Positions 45,102 to 53,730 are shown, numbered from the stretch's first letter. The stretch: DNA of 64,000 bases from Microbacterium neungamense (GCF_024971095.1 NZ_CP069717.1:868001-932000), one strand, 5' to 3'. A program made the numbers and translations. Notes: generated by a model not told the origin, from the sequence alone.

Positions 45102-46631
45102 TCAGTCGGCCGCTCGGGTGACGCCGGCGAGGTCGATGCGGGAGTTGATCGAGTCCTGCGGGAACCCGGAAACGATCGGGCGCACCGCGGTCAGCGTGGC
45201 CCCGTTGTACAGCCAGTCGGCGGCGTGATCCTCGGAGACGATCCGGGCGGCCTCGGCGAGCAGCTCGGCGGAGGCGTCGGCGTCGAGCTCGGTCAGCGCC
45301 TCCCGGTACAGCCGCTGCACCTCGGGGTTGTCGTATCCGAAGTAGTAGTCCGGGTTCGCGAAGTTCCCGAAGTCGCGCGGCTCGACGTGCAGCACGAAGC
45401 TCAGGTCGTAGTCGTGGTTCGTGTACACCTTCTCCAGCCATGCGGGGAACTCGACTCGGTCGACCTCGAGGGTGACGCCGACCTTCGCGAAGTCGGAGAT
45501 GAGCACCTGGGCGACCGTGGTGCCGTAGAACGAGGGGATGGTGAGGGTGAGGTCGAGCTCTTCGTGGCCGGCCTCGGCGAGCAGCTCCTCGGCGCGCTCC
45601 GGGTCGTACGGCGCCACGTCGGACAGGTCCTGGTAGCCGGGGTCGAGCTCCGGGATCGGGCCGTACAGCGTCTCGCCGGCGCCGACCGCCTCCACCAGCG
45701 CCTCATGATCGATCGCCAGGCGCAGGGCCTCGCGTACGCGCGCGTCGTCCAGCGGGGCCCGCTTGTTGTTGAACGCCAGGGTGGCCTTGTCGGTGGTGCG
45801 CCCGGTGGTGATCTCGAACTCCCCGGACTCCTCCAGCTGGGAGACGAGATTCGGGTCGACGGCGGTGAGCACGTCCAGCGTGCCGTCCAGCGCCGCGTTC
45901 ACGCCCGCCGTGAAGTCGGGGATGTACTGGAAGACGACCTCGGCGACGCCGGCCTTCTCTCCCCAGTACTCCTCGTACCGCGTGAACGTGATGCTGCTGC
46001 CCTTGCTCCACCGCTCCAGCGTGAACGGGCCGGTGCCGTTCTCCGCGGTCTTCAGATCGGTCGTGTCGCCCGACCGGAACACCAGCCCGGCCGGCCCGGT
46101 GAGGGCGAACAGGAAGTTCTGGTTGGGTTCGGCGAGCGTGATCTGCACGGTCTGCGGGTCGGGAGCGGTCACCGCCGTCACGCCGGCGAAGTCCGCGTGG
46201 CCCTGCACCGTGGCATCCGTCCGCACCGTCTCGTACGACGCGACCACGTCCGCGGCCGTGAGCGCGTCGCCGCTGTGGAAGGTGACGCCCTCGTGCAGGG
46301 TGAACGTGTAGGTGAGCCCGTCCGGCGAGATCTCGTAGTCGCTGGCCAGGCGGGGCTCGATCTCGTTCTCCTCGGTGCGGGTGACCAGACCCTCGTAGAT
46401 GTTGTCGACGAGGACCTGCTCCAGCGCGGCGCCGCTGGTGTGCCGGATGTCGAGGTTGGTCGGCTCCAGCACCAGGCCGACGGTCAGCGTCGCGTCCGGG
46501 TCGGGCTCGCCGGCCGGGGTCGGCGCCGGGGCGGACGACCCGGTGCAGGCGCTGAGGGCGAGGGCGCCGGCGGCGACGGTCGCGAGCAGGGCGATGCGGG
46601 CGGAGCGCCGGGAGGCGGGGATGCGGAACAT
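45102..46631 (-). CDS. ABC transporter substrate-binding lipoprotein (SBP family 5)
   Basis: This is the extracellular solute receptor of the importer. The 509-residue product has a signal peptide with the lipobox ALSAC (lipidated C29), then an acidic linker. The family-5 fold follows (TLTVGLVLEPTNLDIRHTSG, VDNIYEGLVTRTEENEIEPR, LHEGVTFHSGDALTAADVV, ALRLAIDHEALVEAV). Family-5 proteins bind peptides, nickel complexes or opines. Substrate choice cannot be read from sequence. The gene follows an alpha/beta hydrolase gene by 42 bases and probably shares its operon. Confidence 0.92.
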   Translation of the reverse strand: MFRIPASRRSARIALLATVAAGALALSACTGSSAPAPTPAGEPDPDATLTVGLVLEPTNLDIRHTSGAALEQVLVDNIYEGLVTRTEENEIEPRLASDYEISPDGLTYTFTLHEGVTFHSGDALTAADVVASYETVRTDATVQGHADFAGVTAVTAPDPQTVQITLAEPNQNFLFALTGPAGLVFRSGDTTDLKTAENGTGPFTLERWSKGSSITFTRYEEYWGEKAGVAEVVFQYIPDFTAGVNAALDGTLDVLTAVDPNLVSQLEESGEFEITTGRTTDKATLAFNNKRAPLDDARVREALRLAIDHEALVEAVGAGETLYGPIPELDPGYQDLSDVAPYDPERAEELLAEAGHEELDLTLTIPSFYGTTVAQVLISDFAKVGVTLEVDRVEFPAWLEKVYTNHDYDLSFVLHVEPRDFGNFANPDYYFGYDNPEVQRLYREALTELDADASAELLAEAARIVSEDHAADWLYNGATLTAVRPIVSGFPQDSINSRIDLAGVTRAAD

Positions 46632-46673
46632 GCGGGGCGTCCTCTCTGCCGGCCTCGGGCGGCCGGATGCGGG

Positions 46674-47621
46674 TCAGCGGGCGGGGCGCCCGAGGGCGTC
46701 GGAGACGAGGGAGGCCAGAGCCGCGGGTGCGGTCTCCTGGACGTTGTGGCGGGCCTCGACGGTGATGACGGACGCCGCCGGCACGCGCCGGGTGAACTCG
46801 TCCACGTCGGCGTCCTGGAGGAAGCCGTCGGCGCCGCGGACCAGCGTGATCGGCGCGGTCACGGCGGCCAGGTCCGCCCATCCTTCCGAGCCGTGCTCGG
46901 CGTCCTCGGGCACGGTGCGGTCGGGCTCGGTGCGGTCGGCCACGGTGCGCTCGAACGTGGACAGGGCGTGGCCGACGATGTGCGCGAAGTGGTGCTTCCA
47001 TTCGATGCGGCCGTCCGGGCGCTCGCGGGTGTTCAGGAAGACGCCGCGCTCGGTGTCGGCGCGGCTGCCGCCGAAGCCGAACGCCTGTGCCCGGTCGACC
47101 GCCTCCTCGCGGGAGGCGAAGTCGGTGGCGCCGGTGTAGAAGTCGCGGAGCACCGCGGGGGCGGCCTCGGTGTCCAGCCCCGGCGTGATGTCGACGACGA
47201 CGAGGCTGCGCACGAGCTGCGGATGCCGCGCGGCGACCGCCGCCCCGGTGAGCCCCCCGAGGGACTGCCCGACGAGCACCTGGGGCCGGTCCGTCCACTC
47301 CTCGAGGGCCAGGGCGACGTCGGCGGCGAGGGTGCGCGGGGAGTAGTCCCGGTCCTCGCGCCAGGACGAGTCGCCGTGCCCGGCGAGATCGATCGCGAGC
47401 GCGGGGCGGCCGAGCAGCAGGAGCGTCGTGTCCCAGGTGTGCGCGTTCAGACCGGCGCCGTGCAGGAAGGTCGCCTCGGGCGTGCCGGCGCCGTACCGCA
47501 GCGCGCTGAGCGTGCGGCCGTCCGGGAGGGTGAGCGCGAGGCGCTCCACGGCGGGGGCGGCCACGCCCAGGGCGCGGGCCTGCCCGGGCAGGTAGCGGAA
47601 CTCGCTGAGGTCGGTGGACAC
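46674..47621 (-). CDS. Alpha/beta hydrolase
   Basis: The 315-residue product has the alpha/beta hydrolase fold. FLHGAGLNAHTWDTTLLL forms the oxyanion region, DLAGHGDSSWREDRDY follows, and the nucleophile is in LVGQSLGGLTGAAVA. LVVVDITPGLDTEAA leads to a cap domain. The catalytic histidine is likely in VEARHNVQETAP. The GTG at 47621 is chosen because the sequence before it is not hydrolase-like; the ATG at 47669 is the alternative. It heads the transporter operon, so its substrate may be an ester or amide brought in by the transporter. That link is inference. Confidence 0.82.
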   Translation of the reverse strand: MSTDLSEFRYLPGQARALGVAAPAVERLALTLPDGRTLSALRYGAGTPEATFLHGAGLNAHTWDTTLLLLGRPALAIDLAGHGDSSWREDRDYSPRTLAADVALALEEWTDRPQVLVGQSLGGLTGAAVAARHPQLVRSLVVVDITPGLDTEAAPAVLRDFYTGATDFASREEAVDRAQAFGFGGSRADTERGVFLNTRERPDGRIEWKHHFAHIVGHALSTFERTVADRTEPDRTVPEDAEHGSEGWADLAAVTAPITLVRGADGFLQDADVDEFTRRVPAASVITVEARHNVQETAPAALASLVSDALGRPAR

Positions 47622-47775
47622 GGCCTTATTCTGCTCCCGCCAGGACGAGGGGAGGAAACGCGAGCGCATTTCGTTACGTCATCTTCCGCTATGTTGCGCA
47701 TTATGGCTGTTGTTGCGAGGGTTGGTTGGATATTCTGCATCCGGCTGTCCCGTGCGCAGAGTCGACGGGCTCGCC

Positions 47776-47781
47776 TAGGCT
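47776..47781 (+). promoter_or_regulatory. Leaderless -10 box of the AhpD-like gene
   Basis: TAGGCT ends 7 bases before the ATG at 47789. Confidence 0.5.
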
Positions 47782-47788
47782 GGGAGTC

Positions 47789-48256
47789 ATGACCGAGAAG
47801 CGCGTGCACCTGTCCAAGACCGAGCCTGCCGCATATCAGGCGCTCGACGCCTTCTCGAAGACCGTGAGTGACATCTGCAAGGCGAACGGCATCAGCGACC
47901 GACTCAAGGAGCTGGTGATGATGCACTGCTCGCAGCTGAACGGATGCGCGTACTGCACGCGCGTGCACCTCGACCGCGCGCTGGCCGCAGGCATCGACGT
48001 CGACACCCTCACCCAGATCCCCACCTGGCGGGAGAGCCACGTCTTCGACGAGCGCGAGCGGGCGGCGCTGGAGCTGGCGGAGGCGTTCACCTTCATCGCC
48101 GAGGACGGCATCCCGGACGACGTCTACGACCGCGTCGGCAGCGTGTTCACCGAGAAGGAGTACGCGGCGCTGAGCTGGGCGTGCGTGTCGATCAACGCGT
48201 TCAACCGCATCGTCATCGCCGGGCGCTACCCGGTGCCGCGCAGGCAGGAGCAGTGA
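47789..48256 (+). CDS. Carboxymuconolactone decarboxylase/AhpD-like protein
   Basis: The 155-residue product belongs to the AhpD-like branch of the carboxymuconolactone decarboxylase family. The signature is LKELVMMHCSQLNGCAYCTR near 46-64, with the CxxC pair (CAYC) and the histidine of RVHLDRAL three residues after it. This points to thiol-dependent peroxide defence rather than lactone chemistry. LSWACVSINAFNRIVIAG is the usual C-terminal helix. The stop overlaps the phosphatase GTG by 4 bases, so the two genes are an operon. Confidence 0.88.
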   Translation: MTEKRVHLSKTEPAAYQALDAFSKTVSDICKANGISDRLKELVMMHCSQLNGCAYCTRVHLDRALAAGIDVDTLTQIPTWRESHVFDERERAALELAEAFTFIAEDGIPDDVYDRVGSVFTEKEYAALSWACVSINAFNRIVIAGRYPVPRRQEQ

Positions 48257-49002
48257 CCGTCCTCGACATCCCCGGCGTCCACAACATCCGCGACGTCGGC
48301 GGCATCCCCGCGGGCGCCTCGCGCATCCGGGAGGGCGTGCTGTACCGCTCCGGGCAGCTCGCCAGGCTCACCCCCGAGGGGAGCGCGCTGCTCTCCCGGC
48401 GGGTGCGCCGGGTGATCGACCTGCGGGACGACGCGGAGGTGGCGGCCGAGCCGTCGGCGCTCACCGGGCTGCCGGTCACCCGCATCCCGCTCTTCCTGGG
48501 ATCGGTGAGCTCGTTCTTCACCGAGGACATGAGCCTGGCGGACATGTACCGCCACCTCGTCGAGGACGCCGCGCCGCGGCTCGTCGAGGCGATCCGGGTG
48601 CTCGCCGAGGGCGAGCCGACGCTGGTGCACTGCACCGTCGGCAAGGACCGCACCGGGGTCACCGTGGCCCTGGCGCTGTCCGCGGTCGGCGCCGACCGTG
48701 ACGCCGTCGTGGCGGACTACGCCCTCACGGCATCGCTGCTGCCGGAGACGCGCACCCGCGCCGTGATCGAGTACCTGAAGGCACACATGCCGGATGCCCG
48801 GCATGCGATCGACCTGGCCACGGCGTCGCCCGCGCCGGTGATGCGGGAGCTGCTCGAGGAGATCGACCGGCGGCACGGCTCGGTCGCCGGGTACCTCCGC
48901 GCGGGCGGGATGTCGCAGGGGGAGCTCGATCGGCTGCGCGCGGCCCTGGTCGAGGAGGCGCGGGCTGGAGGGCGTCCTCGAGGAGGCCGCGGCTTCGAGT
49001 AG
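48253..49002 (+). CDS. Protein tyrosine/serine phosphatase (PtpB-like)
   Basis: The 249-residue product has the PtpB-type phosphatase fold with the P-loop motif HCTVGKDRTGV near 121-131 (cysteine, lysine and arginine in place). GVHNIRDVGGIPAGASRIRE near the start and VIDLRDDAEV fit this family, which in mycobacteria is secreted and also hydrolyses phosphoinositides. There is no signal peptide here. It is coupled to the AhpD-like gene. The C-terminal end overlaps an iron-box sequence. Confidence 0.9.
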   Translation: MTVLDIPGVHNIRDVGGIPAGASRIREGVLYRSGQLARLTPEGSALLSRRVRRVIDLRDDAEVAAEPSALTGLPVTRIPLFLGSVSSFFTEDMSLADMYRHLVEDAAPRLVEAIRVLAEGEPTLVHCTVGKDRTGVTVALALSAVGADRDAVVADYALTASLLPETRTRAVIEYLKAHMPDARHAIDLATASPAPVMRELLEEIDRRHGSVAGYLRAGGMSQGELDRLRAALVEEARAGGRPRGGRGFE

Positions 49003-49017
49003 GTAAGGCAACCCTTC
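48999..49017 (+). promoter_or_regulatory. IdeR/DtxR iron box
   Basis: The 19 bases match the IdeR/DmdR consensus TTAGGTTAGGCTAACCTAA at 13 positions by eye, including the inner AGGC and ACC parts. It lies 23 bases before the SIP-domain gene and about 8 bases upstream of a TAGACT box at 49026-49031, so iron-loaded repressor would block that promoter. Confidence 0.7.
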
Positions 49018-49040
49018 CTCGGTGTTAGACTGACAGCATC

Positions 49041-49517
49041 ATGACCACCGCCGACATCCGCACGACCGTTCGCGCCGCCCGTCGCGCATCCCGCGGCCCG
49101 CGCGTGCAGCACCTCATCACGGCCGACGAGCACTCGCTCGCCGAGCTGGAGGCGCTGCTGGCCACGCTGCCGCTGTGCGCCGTCGGGCGGGTGTTCATCG
49201 AGGTCCCCGACGTGGAGGACATCAGCGTCGTCACGGCCCCGTCGCGGATGACCGTGACCTGGCTGCCGCGTGCCCGCCGCTCCGGCGCTCCCGGCACCGG
49301 ACGCCGCTGTGCGCAGGGCCAGGCCGTCGCCCGCGCCGCCACGGCATGGGCCGACGAGATGCTCTGCGAGGACGGCGACTCCGGCCTGCGCACCGAGGTG
49401 ACGCTGCTGGGCGGCTACCTCGGCACCATGGACATCCTGGAGCACCTCACCGAGGTCATCGGCGTGGACGCCGCGGCGATCCACGTGCCGGAGCGCTACG
49501 GCCTGCGCACCCGCTGA
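49041..49517 (+). CDS. Stand-alone SIP domain protein (siderophore-interacting)
   Basis: The 158-residue product matches only the C-terminal SIP domain of ferric-siderophore reductases. It contains HLITADEHSLAELEALLATL, FIEVPDVEDISVV, VTWLPRARRSG and a late LRTEVTLLGGYLGTMDIL. The FAD-binding barrel that full-length proteins carry ahead of it is absent. It starts at a clear ATG with an iron box and -10 upstream, so it looks like a real gene rather than a fragment. It may act as the NAD(P)H side of a split reductase or in siderophore binding. The 3' end overlaps a convergent gene by 22 bases. Confidence 0.82.
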   Translation: MTTADIRTTVRAARRASRGPRVQHLITADEHSLAELEALLATLPLCAVGRVFIEVPDVEDISVVTAPSRMTVTWLPRARRSGAPGTGRRCAQGQAVARAATAWADEMLCEDGDSGLRTEVTLLGGYLGTMDILEHLTEVIGVDAAAIHVPERYGLRTR

Positions 49518-49939
49518 CGCCGCAGGTACCCGCCGTCCTCCAGGCCCGCTTCGATCTCGAACCGGTTGCGCAGCGGGTCCCGCCCGGCGAGCAGGTACAG
49601 CACCGGCATGAGGAACCCGTACCGCAGCCACTGCCTCTTGTGCACGGCCTCGTGCCGCAGCACCGCGTCGCCCGGCACGGCGTCCCCGGTCAGGTAGCAC
49701 CCGCCGACGCACACGCCGCCGCGCGCGAACGTCCACCGCGGCATCCCGCGGAAGACCCAGAGCCCGCTGCGGCGCTCCACGGGGCCGGTGCTCCACAGCG
49801 CGCCCCAGAGCCAGCCGACCGCGGTGCCCCACGCGAAGCCGAGACGGCTCAGCGGGGAGCGCAGCAGGAACGCCGGGAGCCTCCGGTCGAACCGCCTCCC
49901 GCGCTCGAGGATGCGGGCCCGTTCGGCGGGTGTCGTCAT
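49496..49939 (-). CDS. Small HExxH-motif protein, possible metalloprotease-like
   Basis: Function unknown. The 147-residue product has a basic N terminus, a hydrophobic segment at about 32-50 (LGFAWGTAVGWLWGALW), and VLRHEAVHKRQWLRYGFLMP near 95-115. There HEAVH is an HExxH zinc motif followed by KRQ, similar to DUF4157-like and minigluzincin proteins. The next segment is hydrophobic (LMPVLYLLAG), and NRFEIEAGLEDGGY follows, with a glutamate that could be the third ligand. Its ATG overlaps the arginase-like stop by 4 bases, so they are coupled. Confidence 0.7.
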   Translation of the reverse strand: MTTPAERARILERGRRFDRRLPAFLLRSPLSRLGFAWGTAVGWLWGALWSTGPVERRSGLWVFRGMPRWTFARGGVCVGGCYLTGDAVPGDAVLRHEAVHKRQWLRYGFLMPVLYLLAGRDPLRNRFEIEAGLEDGGYLRRQRVRRP

Positions 49940-50733
49940 GCCACCGCGCCGATCAGGCGCAGCACGGCGCCGAGATCCTGCACGGCATCGGCCGGCGTGC
50001 GCGGTGCGAACCCGGCGATCGTCGCGCCGGTGAGCGGAAGGCGCTCCCGCAGTCGGCGGATGCTCGCGGCGAGCTCGGCCGCGTCCACGCCGAACGGGGC
50101 GGGCGCGGACACGCCGCCGAGATCGGCGGGGTCGAGCACGTCGACGTCGATGTGCACCCACACGTGCGAGGCGCCGGTGGCGTGCACGGCCTCCGCGAGG
50201 GCGTCCGGGTCGGACAGGTCGCCCCTGCCGAGCGCGGAGATGCCGTCCAGCCGTTCCGCCTCGCCGACGTCGATCGCCCGAGCGCCCACGGTGACGACCC
50301 GCTCGCGCGGGATGCCGGGGGAGAGCGCCAGGCGCGGCTCGCCATCGCCGAGCACCGCGCTCAGCGCCATGCCGGAGAACGCCCCGGACCGGGAGGTGTC
50401 CGGCACGTGCAGATCGGGGTGGGCGTCGCACCACACCACGGCGAGGTCGGTGGTGTCGACGGCCGACAGCGCCGCCGGTGTCACGCTGCAGTCGCCGCCG
50501 ACGACGACCGTGCCGCCGGTGTACGCCTCACGGACGAGCTCGCGGATGCGCAGCAGCGAGCTCAGCCGCCGGACGCCGGTGCCCAGCGACTCGCCCGCCT
50601 CGAGCGGGATGTCGAGGGTGACGGTGTCCTTGCGGGGCAGATCGCCGGCGATCGCGGTGGCGCCGTCGGTCAGCAGCATCGCGCGAGCGGCAGGGGAGCC
50701 CTGCCACTGCGGGACGATGAGGAATCGGGTCAT
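49936..50733 (-). CDS. Arginase/agmatinase-fold protein
   Basis: The 265-residue product has the arginase fold: VVVGGDCSVTPAALSAV near 92, VWCDAHPDLHVPDTS near 114 and HIDVDVLDPADLGG near 200. Two of the three manganese motifs are kept (DAHPDLH, DVDVLDP). In the first, the usual GGDHS histidine is a cysteine (GGDCS). Many actinobacterial arginase-like proteins have this change, so it may act on another substrate or bind metal differently. The gene starts behind GGAGAG. The coupled small HExxH gene follows. Confidence 0.82.
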   Translation of the reverse strand: MTRFLIVPQWQGSPAARAMLLTDGATAIAGDLPRKDTVTLDIPLEAGESLGTGVRRLSSLLRIRELVREAYTGGTVVVGGDCSVTPAALSAVDTTDLAVVWCDAHPDLHVPDTSRSGAFSGMALSAVLGDGEPRLALSPGIPRERVVTVGARAIDVGEAERLDGISALGRGDLSDPDALAEAVHATGASHVWVHIDVDVLDPADLGGVSAPAPFGVDAAELAASIRRLRERLPLTGATIAGFAPRTPADAVQDLGAVLRLIGAVA

Positions 50734-50785
50734 CGTGCTCTCCGAGGTGGGGTGGATGCCGCGGGCGCGGCATCCACCCTCGTCC

Positions 50786-51526
50786 TCACTCGGCCTCGAG
50801 CGCGGCCTGCGGCCGGCCGCCGGCCTTGAGCTCGGCGAGGCGGGCCTCCACCTCGGTGAGCTCGCCGAGGTCCTCGAGGCTCTCGAACTGGGCGTCCAGC
50901 GAGGACGCGGCGATCTCCGCCTTGCCGGCGGCGAGGGCCTCCTGACGGCGGATCTTGTCCTCGAAGCGGCCCAGCTCGCTGGTCGGGTCGAGCACGTTGA
51001 TGGACGAGACGGCGTCCTGCACCTTCGTCTGCGCCTCGGCGACCTTCGCACGGGCGAGGAGCTCGCTGCGCTTGGACTTCAGCTGCTCCAGCTTCTCCTT
51101 CATGCCGTTCAGCCCGCTCTTGAGCTTGTCGACGATCTCCGTCTGCGCGGCGATCTGCGGCTCGGCGGCACGGGCCTCGCGCTCCGAGCCGATCTGCCGC
51201 TGCAGCGCGATCTTCGCCAGGCTGTCGAACTTGTCGGCATCCGCGGTGTTGCCGGCGGCGCGCAGCTCGTCGGCCTTGCGGCTGGCTGCCAGGGCCTTGT
51301 TACCCCACTCCTTCGCCGCCTGCACGTCCTCCTCGTGGTCGCGCTCGAGCAGACGGAGGTTGCCGATCGTCTCGGCGATCGCGGACTCGGCGTCGGCGAT
51401 GTTGTTCGTGTAGTCGCGGACGAGCTGGTCGAGCATCTTCTGCGGGTCCTCGGCGGAGTCGAGGAGGGCGTTGATGTTCGCGCGGACGAGCGTGGAGATG
51501 CGCCCGAAGATGGACTGCTTGGTCAT
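50786..51526 (-). CDS. pspA: PspA/IM30 family membrane-stress protein
   Basis: PspA coats damaged membrane and limits leakage. The 246-residue product is almost all coiled coil: IFGRISTLVRANINALLDSA, the conserved EDPQKMLDQLVRDYTNNIAD, and repeated heptads to about 180. The C-terminal part has LDAQFESLEDLGELTEVEAR. GAAAGGAAC precedes the ATG. The next gene upstream, on the same strand after 64 bases, encodes the TPM-domain membrane protein, a common neighbour, which suggests a joint role in envelope stress. No PspB/C-type sensor is in the window. Confidence 0.93.
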   Translation of the reverse strand: MTKQSIFGRISTLVRANINALLDSAEDPQKMLDQLVRDYTNNIADAESAIAETIGNLRLLERDHEEDVQAAKEWGNKALAASRKADELRAAGNTADADKFDSLAKIALQRQIGSEREARAAEPQIAAQTEIVDKLKSGLNGMKEKLEQLKSKRSELLARAKVAEAQTKVQDAVSSINVLDPTSELGRFEDKIRRQEALAAGKAEIAASSLDAQFESLEDLGELTEVEARLAELKAGGRPQAALEAE

Positions 51527-51590
51527 GCGTTGTTCCTTTCAGAGGGACGGATTCGAGTGTCTGTCGACTCGGGCCGGCGGTCGGGATGGT

Positions 51591-53615
51591 TCAGAAGCGT
51601 CCACCTCCCGAACGGCCGCTGCGCCCGATCGAGCGCCCGCCGCCGCCGAAGCCGGAGCTGCGGAAGCCGCCGCCGCTGGATCGCCAGCCCCCGCGGCGGG
51701 ATGCGCCGCCCCCTCCACCGCCGGCGAGGAGGCCTCCGATGATGCCGCCGAGGATGTCACCGGCGAGTCCGGAGTCGTTCGGACGGTAGCCGCCGCCCCC
51801 GAACAGCCCGCCGTCCGGCTCGTACGGGTGCGGCGCGTACGCGCTCATGTCCGCCTGCGCGGACGCGGCGGCCTGCCGGACGAGGTCGAGCGCGCGTCCG
51901 GCGGTGCTCAGGGCGGCGTCGGGGTCGGCGGTGCGCAGTCCCAGCGCCTGCCCGAGCGCGGCCTCCGCCTCGGCGAGGCGGGTGCGGGCGGTGGGGCCGA
52001 CGGTGCCGCGGCGCGTCTCGATGTACTGGCGGGCGGCCCGGATCTCGGACTCGGCCTGGGCGAGCGTCTGCTCCAGCATCCGCTGCACCCGCCGGGCGCG
52101 CTCGACCCGCTCCGCTCCCGCGGCGATGGCCGCGTCGATCTGCGCGTTCGCGGCGGTGAGCGCCTCGAGCACGCGCTGCGGGTTGCGGTTCTGGCCGGAC
52201 AGCGCGGCCTGGGCCTGCTGCAGCTGGGCGGTCGTGGCCGCCACGGCGGAGGCGACGGAGCCGTCGGCGTCGGGCAGTTGCCGCGCGGCGGCCACGTCGG
52301 CCTGCAGCTCGGCGATGAGCGTCTGCGCCTGGTCCTCCAGCGTGCCCAGCTCGCGTCCCAGGTCGGTGATCGCGTGCACCAGCTGCGCCGCCTGGGCGAC
52401 CGACTGCTCGGCGGCGCGGATGGCGAACGCGGCGGTGCCGGATGCGCCCTGCGCGATCGCCTCGGCAGCCGCGGCGATCGACCGGTCGGCGAGGGCGGCG
52501 CGCTCGCGCGCCTGCGCCGGGTTGTCCGCGACGGTGCTCAGCGCGGCGGGGTCGTAAGCGGCGGCGAGGCTCGCGAACGCCGGGTCGGCGCCGGCCAGGA
52601 TCGGCTCGAGCTCGGCGCGCTGGGCGCGGACGCGCTCCAGCTCCTGCGGGGCGTTCTGCTCCAGGCGGCGCAGCGCGTCGAAGGCCTCGGTGTTCTCGTC
52701 CAGGATGTCGTCGATCTCGTCGCACAGCCGGATGATGCGGATGTGCCATGCCCGGCGGTCGTGGACGGAGTCCTCGACCTCGTCGTCGAGCTTCTGCTTC
52801 AGGTCGAACGCCTCCGACATCTTCGCCTTGGCGGCGTCGACGGCGCGGGTGAACTCCTCGGTGGCGGCGTCGCCGAACTGGGCGATCGCGAAGCCCAGCT
52901 CCTCCCGGCTGGACGTGATGGCGTCGTCGGCGCGGACCAGCGCCGATCCCGCCTGCGCCTCGACCTGCTCGTCGGTCAGCGTGGAGAAGGGGTCGTTCGG
53001 GTCGGGTGTCTCCGGCATCGCGCCGCGACGGCGGATCTCCGCGTTCCGGCACGCCCGGATGACCAGCCGGACCACCAGCCAGGCCAGGAAGGCGAGGACC
53101 GCGATGCCGGCGACGATCAGCACCGCGCGCAGCATGCCGGCGCCGCCGTCGCCCTGGATCTCGTCCGCGGCCAGGACGATCGCGCCGTCCCAGTCGTTCT
53201 GCGACAGCAGCGGCTGGATGCGCTCCTCGACGGCGTCCAGCCTGCTGTCGCTGAGCGGCCCGCCCGCGGCCGCGGAGATGTAGTAGTTGCGCTCCTCCAC
53301 GGCTATCGCCAGCAGATACTGGTCGGGCCCGAGGCCGTTGCGCTCGGCGACGGTGTCGGCCCACGCGACGCGGTCGGGCGGCGAGGTGAAGCCGTCGACC
53401 AGCACCACGAACAGGTCGGCGGTGGAGTTCTCGCTGAGCTCCTGCAGGCGCGCCTCGACGCGCTCCTGCTCACTCGGGCTGAGTACGTCGGCCTCGTCGG
53501 TGACATAGCCCGGGTCGAGGGTGACCGGGTCAGCGGCGGAGGCGGCGAGGGGCGAGACGAGGCCGGCGGCCACGGCAGCGACGAGTGCGACCAGCGCCAG
53601 CCACCGTGTCCTCAT
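51591..53615 (-). CDS. TPM-domain membrane protein with long coiled-coil tail
   Basis: The 674-residue product has a signal peptide (about 1-28, ASAADP), then a TPM domain at about 35-165. Its features are YVTDEADVLSPSEQERVEAR, STADLFVVLVDGFTSPPDRV and LGPDQYLLAIAVEERNYYIS. One membrane helix follows near 180-205 (VLIVAGIAVLAFLAWLVVRL), then about 400 residues of cytosolic coiled coil, ending in a Gly/Ser/Arg-rich tail. TPM domains occur in photosystem repair and envelope proteins; the role in actinobacteria is unclear. It sits upstream of pspA. The cytosolic part is paralogous to the protein at 4343-5680. The ATG at 53615 has GGAGGG upstream. Confidence 0.85.
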   Translation of the reverse strand: MRTRWLALVALVAAVAAGLVSPLAASAADPVTLDPGYVTDEADVLSPSEQERVEARLQELSENSTADLFVVLVDGFTSPPDRVAWADTVAERNGLGPDQYLLAIAVEERNYYISAAAGGPLSDSRLDAVEERIQPLLSQNDWDGAIVLAADEIQGDGGAGMLRAVLIVAGIAVLAFLAWLVVRLVIRACRNAEIRRRGAMPETPDPNDPFSTLTDEQVEAQAGSALVRADDAITSSREELGFAIAQFGDAATEEFTRAVDAAKAKMSEAFDLKQKLDDEVEDSVHDRRAWHIRIIRLCDEIDDILDENTEAFDALRRLEQNAPQELERVRAQRAELEPILAGADPAFASLAAAYDPAALSTVADNPAQARERAALADRSIAAAAEAIAQGASGTAAFAIRAAEQSVAQAAQLVHAITDLGRELGTLEDQAQTLIAELQADVAAARQLPDADGSVASAVAATTAQLQQAQAALSGQNRNPQRVLEALTAANAQIDAAIAAGAERVERARRVQRMLEQTLAQAESEIRAARQYIETRRGTVGPTARTRLAEAEAALGQALGLRTADPDAALSTAGRALDLVRQAAASAQADMSAYAPHPYEPDGGLFGGGGYRPNDSGLAGDILGGIIGGLLAGGGGGGASRRGGWRSSGGGFRSSGFGGGGRSIGRSGRSGGGRF

Positions 53616-53717
53616 CGCGATCCCTCCGGCAGCCGTGCCCCCATGGCATGAGTCTATGCAAACCCACAGGCACGCGACAGGCTGGCCGGACGGCCGTTCG
53701 CCATCAGCGGAGGCGCA

Positions 53718-53723
53718 TACCCT
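53718..53723 (+). promoter_or_regulatory. Leaderless -10 box of the DUF3097 gene
   Basis: TACCCT ends 7 bases before the ATG at 53731. Confidence 0.45.
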
Positions 53724-53730
53724 GGAGAGC

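Noticed and set aside
43254..47792. A 1512-codon open frame antisense to the ABC transporter operon
   Set aside because: It spans six well-supported genes on the other strand and has shadow-type composition.
49041..49517. SIP gene as a truncated pseudogene
   Set aside because: It has its own start codon, -10 box and iron box, and the domain is complete, unlike the scar loci.
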